Assembly: GCA_946481135.1 (NCBI GenBank)
Contig: CAMLMQ010000109.1
Location: 1 to 9,539, forward strand
Reading direction: 5' to 3'
Source: an uncultured Microbacteriaceae bacterium
Lineage (GTDB): Bacteria; Actinomycetota; Actinomycetes; Actinomycetales; Microbacteriaceae
DNA: 9,539 bases
Within the stretch, counting starts at the first letter, position 1; every line of letters starts with the position of its first letter. Position numbers and translations under genes: made by a program. The notes below the pieces were generated by a model. That model was given only the letters and a program-made list of their open reading frames with translations, was not told where the DNA came from and ran no database searches. This document shows, piece after piece, positions 5,189 to 9,539 of the stretch.

Positions 5189-5207
5189 GTGGAGGGGAGG
5201 TGGGCGA

Positions 5208-5813
5208 ATGACGCCACCGGTGAGCACGCGGGTCTGGACGATCCCGAACGTGCTGTCGTTCTTCCGCCTCGCGCTCATCCCGCCGTTCCTGGCCCTGATC
5301 GTGACGCACCAGTACGGATGGGCGGTGCTCGTCGTCGCCGTCTCGTCGCTGACCGACTTCGTCGACGGCTTCGTCGCCCGGCACTTCAACCAGGTGAGTC
5401 GGCTCGGGCAGTTGCTCGATCCGGCGGCCGACCGGCTGTTCATCCTCATCACCCTGCTCGGGCTCGGCTGGATCGGCGTGCTGCCGTGGTGGTTCGTCGC
5501 CGCGATCATCGGCCGCGACCTGCTGCTCGTCGTGCTCGGCGTCGTGCTCGCGAACCACCGCTACGGGCCGCTTCCGGTGCACCGCCTCGGCAAGCTCGGC
5601 ACGTTCGCGATCCTCTTCGCGATGCCTGTGCTGCTGCTCGCGACCGCCGTGCCCGAGACCGCGTGGGCAGCGCTGCCGCTGGGGTGGGCGGCCGCGATCT
5701 GGGGCGTGTTCCTGTACTGGTGGGCCGGCGTCGCCTACGTGCTGCAGGCCGCCCGCTTGATCCGCGAGATCCGGGTGGCGGGCGCGGGCGCATCCGATAC
5801 TGTGGATCGGTAG
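5208..5813 (+). CDS. CDP-alcohol phosphatidyltransferase (PgsA/cardiolipin-synthase type)
   Basis: Membrane enzyme that transfers a phosphatidyl group from CDP-diacylglycerol to an alcohol acceptor, 201 aa. Seen: TIPNVLSFFRLALIPPFLAL (11-30) and the complete CDP-alcohol motif at residues 53-75, DG..AR........G...D...D, with Asp50/Asp53 before and Asp71/Asp75 after. Hydrophobic helices are apparent at about 19-46, 76-100, 130-146 and 152-175. The acceptor could be glycerol-3-phosphate (PGP synthase) or phosphatidylglycerol (actinobacterial-type cardiolipin synthase); the motif does not decide. In Mycobacterium a pgsA2 gene lies near garA, matching this context. The ATG at 5208 is chosen for its GGGGAGG ribosome site at 5194-5200 and usual family N-terminus. 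First gene of the operon with garA and ftsR. Confidence 0.92.
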   Translation: MTPPVSTRVWTIPNVLSFFRLALIPPFLALIVTHQYGWAVLVVAVSSLTDFVDGFVARHFNQVSRLGQLLDPAADRLFILITLLGLGWIGVLPWWFVAAIIGRDLLLVVLGVVLANHRYGPLPVHRLGKLGTFAILFAMPVLLLATAVPETAWAALPLGWAAAIWGVFLYWWAGVAYVLQAARLIREIRVAGAGASDTVDR

Positions 5814-5817
5814 GAGG
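5812..5817 (+). promoter_or_regulatory. Shine-Dalgarno AGGAGG of garA, overlapping the upstream stop codon
   Basis: A perfect AGGAGG starts within the TAG stop of the phosphatidyltransferase gene (5811-5813) and lies five bases from the garA ATG at 5823. It is the strongest ribosome site in the window. TACTGT at 5798-5803 could be a weak internal -10. Confidence 0.7.
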
Positions 5818-5822
5818 TCAGG

Positions 5823-6305
5823 ATGGTCGAGCCGCACGAGACGGAGCCCGAAAAGGATTCCGAGAACGCCGCGGCGTCGGGACCCTCGAACGACACGACG
5901 GCGCATTTCACCGACGAGTTCGTCGCCCAGCTCGCCGCGATGGAGGCGGGGATCTCGCCTGAGGAGCAGGACGCGATCGCCGCCCTGCCGGCCGGATCGG
6001 CGCTGCTCGTCGTGCGTCGCGGTCCGAACGTGGGCGCCCGGTTCCTGCTCGACGCCGACGTCACCGTCGCGGGTCGCCATCCCGAAGCCGACATCTTCCT
6101 CGACGACGTGACCGTGTCGCGTCGTCACGCCGAGTTCGTGCGCGTCGGCACGGCGTTCCAGGTGCGCGACCTGGGGTCGCTCAACGGCACGTACTTCGAC
6201 GGCGTCCGCATCGAGTCCGCCCTGCTGAGCGATGGAGCAGAAGTGCAGGTTGGCAAGTTCCGTCTGACGTTCTACGCGTCGCGTCTCGACAAGACGGTCA
6301 CGTAG
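5823..6305 (+). CDS. garA: FHA-domain regulator, GarA/OdhI type
   Basis: Signalling protein of 160 aa. GarA/OdhI proteins bind and inhibit 2-oxoglutarate dehydrogenase (and in mycobacteria act on glutamate dehydrogenase and glutamate synthase) until Ser/Thr kinases phosphorylate an N-terminal Thr, which then folds back onto the FHA domain. Seen: an acidic variable N-terminus; NDTTAHFTDEF at 23-33 where mycobacterial GarA has ETTSVF; PAGSALLVVRRGPNVGARFLLD (56-77); GRHPEADIFLDDVTVSRRHAEF (84-105) with phosphothreonine-binding Arg85, Ser99 and Arg100; and SLNGTY (119-124). The core matches GarA almost block for block. It lies nine bases after the upstream gene, and its TAG overlaps the ftsR GTG by one base. 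Regulation of TCA flux by this copy is inferred. Confidence 0.93.
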   Translation: MVEPHETEPEKDSENAAASGPSNDTTAHFTDEFVAQLAAMEAGISPEEQDAIAALPAGSALLVVRRGPNVGARFLLDADVTVAGRHPEADIFLDDVTVSRRHAEFVRVGTAFQVRDLGSLNGTYFDGVRIESALLSDGAEVQVGKFRLTFYASRLDKTVT

Positions 6306-7000
6306 TGGCTGGTGCTGCTTCCCCGGCGCGCACGTCGGGGGGTTCGACCCTTCTCAGCATCGGCCAGGTGCTCGCGCGGCTGAACCCGGAGTTCCCCGAC
6401 CTCACCCCGTCGAAGCTGCGTTTCCTCGAGGAGCGCAGCCTCGTGACGCCCTCGCGCACCGAGTCGGGCTACCGCAAGTTCTCGCCGGCCGATCTCGAGC
6501 GGCTGCGCCTCGTGCTGTCGATGCAGCGCGACTACTACCTGCCACTCAAGGTCATCCGGGCGTACCTCGACGACCTCGACGCCGGCAAGGAGCCGGTGCT
6601 GCCGGGTGGGGCGACCGTGACCGCTCCGTCGATGCTCGCCGCCGACCGCCGGCTCGACCGTGCGGAGCTCATCCGCGAGGCCGGCGCCAACGCGATGCTG
6701 CTCAACGACGCGATCGCCGCCTCGCTCATCGTCGCGGGCGACACCTTCGGCGAGGACGCGCTCGCGGTGCTGAAGGCACTCGTGGAGTTGCAGCGCAGCG
6801 GTATCGAGCCGCGGCACCTGCGCGGGTTCCGGGCGGCGGCGGAGCGCGAGCTCGGCCTCATCGAGAGCGCGCTCATCCCGGTGGCACGTCGCAAGGATGC
6901 GTCGAGTCGGGCGAAGGCGCTGGAGCTGGCGCGGGAGATCGCCGGGCAGCTCGAGGTCGTGCGGTCGAGCCTCATCCGCAGCGCACTCGGTCGGCTCTGA
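6305..7000 (+). CDS. ftsR: MerR-family transcriptional regulator FtsR (Rv1828 type)
   Basis: DNA-binding regulator of 231 aa. The orthologue next to odhI in Corynebacterium glutamicum, FtsR, activates ftsZ; the mycobacterial counterpart is Rv1828. Seen: an N-terminal MerR winged helix, LLSIGQVLARLNPEFPDLTPSKLRFLEE split over about residues 16-43, then RSLVTPSRTESGYRKFSPADLERL (44-67) and MQRDYYLPLKVIRAYLDDLD (73-92). A linker and an alpha-helical C-terminal domain (about 112-231) follow, of the type found in this family instead of a metal or drug pocket. The GTG at 6305 overlaps the garA TAG, indicating translational coupling; no independent ribosome site is evident. Residues 1-14 are low-complexity, so a slightly later start is possible. 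Orthology rests on sequence blocks and gene order. Confidence 0.92.
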   Translation: MAGAASPARTSGGSTLLSIGQVLARLNPEFPDLTPSKLRFLEERSLVTPSRTESGYRKFSPADLERLRLVLSMQRDYYLPLKVIRAYLDDLDAGKEPVLPGGATVTAPSMLAADRRLDRAELIREAGANAMLLNDAIAASLIVAGDTFGEDALAVLKALVELQRSGIEPRHLRGFRAAAERELGLIESALIPVARRKDASSRAKALELAREIAGQLEVVRSSLIRSALGRL

Positions 7001-7043
7001 GGGCACGACGCGGGAATTCGCGCCGCGACACGCCCGGATGTGA

Positions 7044-7072
7044 TTGTCGGGGTGCGAGCGGCGGGGTAGCGT
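7044..7072 (+). promoter_or_regulatory. Sigma-A-like promoter of the second MerR gene
   Basis: TTGTCG (7044-7049) and TAGCGT (7067-7072) are separated by 17 bp, giving the best -35/-10 pair in the window. Initiation would be near 7079, leaving a leader of about 48 nt that carries the repeat operator and a Shine-Dalgarno sequence. This makes the gene transcriptionally independent of ftsR. Confidence 0.6.
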
Positions 7073-7088
7073 GAGAGCGCGGAAGAGC

Positions 7089-7115
7089 TTGAACCTCAAG
7101 TTCAACCTGAAGGTT
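7089..7115. promoter_or_regulatory. Tandem/inverted repeat, likely MerR-type operator
   Basis: Two adjacent 12-mers, TTGAACCTCAAG (7089-7100) and TTCAACCTGAAG (7101-7112), agree at 10 of 12 positions. The same stretch contains the inverted repeats TTGAAC-N5-GTTCAA (7089-7105) and AACCT-GA-AGGTT (7104-7115). It lies just downstream of the predicted start of transcription and directly upstream of the MerR gene, which suggests autoregulation. Alternatively TTGAAC and TAGGGA (7115-7120) could form a MerR-style promoter with a 20-bp spacer. Confidence 0.55.
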
Positions 7116-7126
7116 AGGGAATCGAC

Positions 7127-7681
7127 ATGGCGGAAGTGACCCGGAGCGACGCGTCGCGCTACGCGGCCGAGCCCCTGCTCTTCACCGACGGACTCCCGGA
7201 GCTCGACGAATCGGCCGGCTATCGCGGCACGGTCGCGGCGAAGGCCGCGGGCATCTCGTACCGCCAGCTCGACTACTGGGCGCGCACGCAGCTCGTCGAG
7301 CCGACGGTGCGCGGCGCCGCCGGCTCCGGATCGCAGCGCCTCTACGGCTTCCGCGACATCCTCGTGCTCAAGCTGGTCAAGCGGCTGCTCGACACGGGCA
7401 TCTCGCTGCAGCAGATCCGCGTCGCGGTCGACCAGCTGCGCAGCGCCGGCATCAACGACCTCGCGCAGACGACACTCATGAGCGACGGCGCCTCGGTCTA
7501 CCTCTGCACCTCCGACGAGGAGGTCATCGACCTCGTCTCGCAGGGTCAGGGCGTCTTCGGCATCGCCGTCGGCAAGGTGCTGCGCGAGGTCGAGTCGAAC
7601 CTCGTCGACGTCGAGTTCTCGCCCGCCGAAGACCCGGCCGACGAGCTCGCCGCCCGCCGCGCCGCGCGCGCCGCCTCCTGA
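7127..7681 (+). CDS. MerR-family transcriptional regulator (Rv1830 type)
   Basis: 184-aa DNA-binding protein resembling the second MerR regulator of the garA cluster (Rv1830 in Mycobacterium). Seen: a variable N-terminus ending LLFTDGLPELDESAGYRG (17-34), a MerR-like helix-turn-helix (about 35-100) with AAKAAGISYRQLDYWARTQLV (37-57) and RLYGFRDILVLKLVKRLLDTGISLQQIR split over 71-98, then a compact C-terminal domain including SVYLCTSDEEVIDLVSQGQGVFGIAVG (123-149) and an Ala/Arg-rich tail. Conserved Cys127 is not part of a known metal site. AGGGA at 7116-7120 is a good ribosome site for the ATG at 7127. The target genes are not visible from sequence; self-regulation is suggested by the upstream repeats. 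Confidence 0.9.
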   Translation: MAEVTRSDASRYAAEPLLFTDGLPELDESAGYRGTVAAKAAGISYRQLDYWARTQLVEPTVRGAAGSGSQRLYGFRDILVLKLVKRLLDTGISLQQIRVAVDQLRSAGINDLAQTTLMSDGASVYLCTSDEEVIDLVSQGQGVFGIAVGKVLREVESNLVDVEFSPAEDPADELAARRAARAAS

Positions 7682-7707
7682 TCGCCGCCGCCCGCGCCGC
7701 CTCCTGA
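7660..7707. repeat. 22-bp near-perfect direct duplication across the MerR stop codon
   Basis: Positions 7660-7681 and 7686-7707 agree at 21 of 22 bases, including CGCGCCGCCTCCTGA. The first copy carries the stop codon of the MerR gene. The second lies in the 41-bp convergent gap and contains an out-of-frame TGA (offset 26 bp). Probably a small slippage or unequal-exchange duplication in GC-rich DNA. Confidence 0.6.
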
Positions 7708-7722
7708 GCAGGCGACCGGCCG

Positions 7723-8535
7723 TCAGTCGGCGGGGGAGTCGGTCGCGTCGGTGAGACGTGCCGTGCGCATGACGCGCTCGAGCAGCTGGTCGAAGTTGCG
7801 GGCCATCTCCTGCGCGCCGTCGCCCGGCCAGATGTGGAGCGGCTTCGCCGCACCCTGGGCCTGCTGCAGCGACGTGCGCTCGGGCAGCTGCGGGCTGAGC
7901 ACGAGGGGGCCGAACATGTCGCGCAGCTCTTTGATGCGGAACTGGTGCTCGAGCGACTGCACGCGGGCGCGGTTCACGATGATGCCGAGCGGCTGCAGCC
8001 GCGGTGAGAGCCCGCGGCGGATCTCCTCGATCGCGCGGAGGGCGCGGTCGGCCGCCGCGACCGAGAACAGGCCCGGTTCCGTCACGACGCCGACGCGGTC
8101 GGAGGCCGCCCACGCCGTGCGGGTGAGGGCGTTGAGCGACGGCGCGCAATCGATGAGCACGAGCTCGTAGTCGCGCTCGACGTGGGCGAGCGCCTCCTCG
8201 AGCTTCCAGATGTCGCGGATGCTGGGGTGCGGCCCGTCGAAGTTGATCGCCGACGGCGACCCGATGAGCACATCCACGACGCCCTGACGACCGCGGGTCC
8301 AGCCGCTGCGTGCGATCGCGGCGCGCACCGTCTTCTCCTTGGGGGAGGCGAGCACGTCGGCGACGTTGAGGTGACCGGCGACATCGATGTCCATGCCGGT
8401 CGACACGTCGGACTGCGGGTCGAGGTCGACCACGAGCGTCGAGAGGCCCTTCGCGAACGCGGCCGAGGCGAGCCCCAGTGTCACCGTGGTCTTCCCCACG
8501 CCCCCCTTGAGGGAGCTGACGCTGAGCACATGCAC
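7723..8535 (-). CDS. ParA/Soj-family ATPase
   Basis: Deviant Walker-type P-loop ATPase of the ParA/MinD superfamily, 270 aa, involved in chromosome or cargo positioning. Seen: SLKGGVGKTTVTLGLASAAFA split over about residues 8-28 with signature Lys10 and P-loop Lys15, Walker A' VVDLDPQSDVSTGM (35-48), and Walker B YELVLIDCAPSL (123-134) with Asp129. ParA-type residues QPLGIIVNRARVQSLEHQ (181-198) and LSPQLPERTSLQQAQ follow. There is no N-terminal helix-turn-helix, as in the short chromosomal ParA class. The GTG at 8533-8535 gives the usual MHVLSVSSLKGG start, and TAGGCT lies eight bases upstream. The open frame extends to 8580, but that part lies upstream of the -10. No parB is adjacent, so it may be a ParA-like orphan rather than the main segregation ATPase. 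Confidence 0.9.
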   Translation of the reverse strand: MHVLSVSSLKGGVGKTTVTLGLASAAFAKGLSTLVVDLDPQSDVSTGMDIDVAGHLNVADVLASPKEKTVRAAIARSGWTRGRQGVVDVLIGSPSAINFDGPHPSIRDIWKLEEALAHVERDYELVLIDCAPSLNALTRTAWAASDRVGVVTEPGLFSVAAADRALRAIEEIRRGLSPRLQPLGIIVNRARVQSLEHQFRIKELRDMFGPLVLSPQLPERTSLQQAQGAAKPLHIWPGDGAQEMARNFDQLLERVMRTARLTDATDSPAD

Positions 8536-8543
8536 GAAGAGGC

Positions 8544-8549
8544 AGCCTA
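8544..8549 (-). promoter_or_regulatory. -10 element (TAGGCT) of the ParA-like gene
   Basis: Minus-strand TAGGCT, identical to the gpx -10, ends eight bases before the GTG at 8535, consistent with leaderless or near-leaderless transcription. No ribosome site is visible. Confidence 0.5.
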
Positions 8550-8556
8550 CCTTCAC

Positions 8557-8562
8557 TACTCT
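8557..8562 (+). promoter_or_regulatory. Possible -10 element (TACTCT) of pyc
   Basis: TACTCT fits TAnnnT and would start transcription near 8569, leaving a leader of about 36 nt that contains the AGAGG ribosome site at 8593-8597. TACCTT at 8548-8553 is an alternative. No convincing -35. Confidence 0.3.
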
Positions 8563-8604
8563 GGGAGAAAGGTCCGCCACCTAAGACTTTCGAGAGGCCC
8601 GCAT

Positions 8605-9539
8605 TTGTTCGAGAAGATCCTGGTGGCCAATCGCGGTGAGATCGCAATCCGTGCGTTCCGCGCCGCGTACGAGCTCGGCGCGAAGACCGTCGCGGTCTAC
8701 CCGTTCGAAGACCGCAACTCCCTCCACCGGCTGAAGGCCGACGAGGCCTACCTCATCGGCGAGGAGGGGCACCCGGTGCGGGCCTACCTCGACGTCGACG
8801 AGATCATCCGCGTCGCGAAGGAGTCGGGCGCGGATGCGATCTACCCCGGCTACGGCTTCCTCTCCGAGAACCCCGACCTCGCCGAAGCGGCGGCCCGCAA
8901 CGGCATCACGTTCATCGGCCCCGGCAGCGACGTGCTCGAGATGGCGGGCAACAAGGTCACGGCGAAGGAGCACGCGATCTCCGCGGGCGTCCCCGTGCTC
9001 AAGTCGACGCCCGCGACGACCGACATCGAGGAGCTGCTGCGCGGCGCCGACGAGATCGGCTTCCCGGTGTTCGCGAAGGCCGTCGCGGGCGGTGGCGGCC
9101 GCGGGATGCGACGGGTCGACACCCGCGAGGAGCTGCGACCCGCTCTCGAGGCGGCGATGCGCGAGGCCGATTCGGCCTTCGGTGACCCGACGATGTTCAT
9201 CGAGCAGGCGGTCGTGCGGCCCCGTCACATCGAGGTGCAGATCCTCGCCGACGCGACCGGCGAGACCATCCATCTCTTCGAACGCGACTGCTCGGTGCAG
9301 CGCCGCCACCAGAAGGTCGTCGAGATCGCGCCGGCGCCGAACCTCGACGACTCGATCCGGCAGGCGATGTTCCGCGACGCGATCGCGTTCGCGAAGTCGA
9401 TCGGCTACGTCAACGCCGGCACCGTCGAGTTCCTGCTCGACACGGCGGGGGAGCGCGCCGGCCAGCACGTCTTCATCGAGATGAACCCGCGCATCCAGGT
9501 CGAGCACACCGTGACCGAGGAGGTCACCGACGTCGACCT
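8605..9539 (+). CDS. pyc: Pyruvate carboxylase, N-terminal part (3' end outside window)
   Basis: Biotin-dependent enzyme that carboxylates pyruvate to oxaloacetate (anaplerosis); cytosolic. 311 codons are visible, covering most of the biotin carboxylase domain. Seen: FEKILVANRGEIAIRAFRAA (2-21), ADAIYPGYGFLSENP (76-90), the ATP-grasp glycine loop AGGGGRGMRRV (161-171), HIEVQILAD (208-216), RDCSVQRRHQKVVEIAP (227-243) and FIEMNPRIQVEHTVTE (290-305) with the metal/bicarbonate residues Glu292, Asn294 and Arg296. The wording AYELGAKTVAVYPFEDRNSLHRLKADEAY and GHPVRAYLDV is of the pyruvate carboxylase type rather than the acyl-CoA carboxylase alpha subunit. The start is TTG at 8605-8607, preceded by AGAGG seven bases upstream; no in-frame ATG or GTG precedes it. 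It diverges from the ParA-like gene over 69 bp. The transcarboxylase and biotin carrier domains are beyond the window. Confidence 0.93.
   Translation, partial: MFEKILVANRGEIAIRAFRAAYELGAKTVAVYPFEDRNSLHRLKADEAYLIGEEGHPVRAYLDVDEIIRVAKESGADAIYPGYGFLSENPDLAEAAARNGITFIGPGSDVLEMAGNKVTAKEHAISAGVPVLKSTPATTDIEELLRGADEIGFPVFAKAVAGGGGRGMRRVDTREELRPALEAAMREADSAFGDPTMFIEQAVVRPRHIEVQILADATGETIHLFERDCSVQRRHQKVVEIAPAPNLDDSIRQAMFRDAIAFAKSIGYVNAGTVEFLLDTAGERAGQHVFIEMNPRIQVEHTVTEEVTDVD

Noticed and set aside
5187..5207. Upstream ATG start for the phosphatidyltransferase gene
   Set aside because: It overlaps the -10 TAGGAT and has no ribosome site, whereas GGGGAGG precedes the ATG at 5208.
7001..7043. Terminator after ftsR
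   Set aside because: Only short GC-rich pairings (for example CGCGG/CCGCG around GAATTC) and no T tract were found.
7089..7105. TTGAAC-N5-GTTCAA as a LexA (SOS) box
   Set aside because: The actinobacterial SOS box has CGAAC with a 4-bp spacer. Bases and spacing differ, and the tandem 12-mer structure fits a MerR operator better.
7682..7722. Bidirectional terminator between the second MerR gene and parA
   Set aside because: The 41-bp convergent gap contains the duplicated stop region but no convincing stem followed by T's on either strand.
6272..8647. A 791-codon open frame on the minus strand across garA, ftsR, the second MerR gene and parA
   Set aside because: It is antisense or out of frame to four well-recognised genes, its translation is Arg-rich low-complexity, and no domain is recognisable. 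It is a by-product of high GC.
8581..9507. A 308-codon minus-strand open frame opposite pyruvate carboxylase
   Set aside because: The plus strand encodes an intact, strongly conserved biotin carboxylase domain; the antisense translation is Asp/Arg/Val-rich filler.

Overview
The window is uniformly GC-rich, with third codon positions almost all G or C, GTG and TTG starts, and gene families typical of Actinobacteria (GarA/OdhI-type FHA protein, FtsR-type MerR regulator, actinobacterial pyruvate carboxylase, Ddn-like oxidoreductase). The protein flavour suggests Microbacteriaceae or a close relative; that placement is inferred, not tested. No insertion sequence, prophage, CRISPR array, tRNA or rRNA was seen. 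It reads as compact core chromosome.

Left part (1-2145): a luciferase-like flavin oxidoreductase (partial, minus) diverges from a small Ddn-like deazaflavin-dependent oxidoreductase (plus). That gene collides tail to tail with a minus-strand pair, a short GNAT acetyltransferase and NAD(P)H-hydrate epimerase NnrE, joined by an ATGA overlap.

Gap 2146-2458: no protein gene is supported, but the plus strand holds a structured, C-rich element. It has a 9-bp hairpin and a terminator-like 13-bp hairpin, each presenting six C's in the loop, and the two share an exact 15-mer. This matches the description of the actinobacterial 6C small RNA and is the most interesting item here.

Middle part (2459-5172): thioredoxin-type glutathione peroxidase (plus), Hsp15-like S4 RNA-binding protein (minus), NUDIX hydrolase (plus), an LRV/HEAT-like repeat protein (minus) and a DUF1295 membrane protein (minus). 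Neighbours alternate strand, overlap at their 3' ends and share very short divergent promoter gaps.

Right part (5208-9539): a plus-strand CDP-alcohol phosphatidyltransferase - garA - ftsR operon, then a second MerR-type regulator with its own promoter and repeat operator. This is the conserved actinobacterial cluster known in Mycobacterium as pgsA2...garA-Rv1828-Rv1829-Rv1830, here without the Rv1829-type gene. A minus-strand ParA-like ATPase and a divergent pyruvate carboxylase (5' part only, TTG start) follow. GarA/OdhI proteins control flux at 2-oxoglutarate and pyruvate carboxylase supplies oxaloacetate, so this end of the window concerns the TCA cycle, glutamate metabolism and cell division.

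A recurring pattern is a TAnnnT hexamer 6-8 nt before the start codon of seven genes, with no Shine-Dalgarno sequence, which indicates widespread leaderless transcription.
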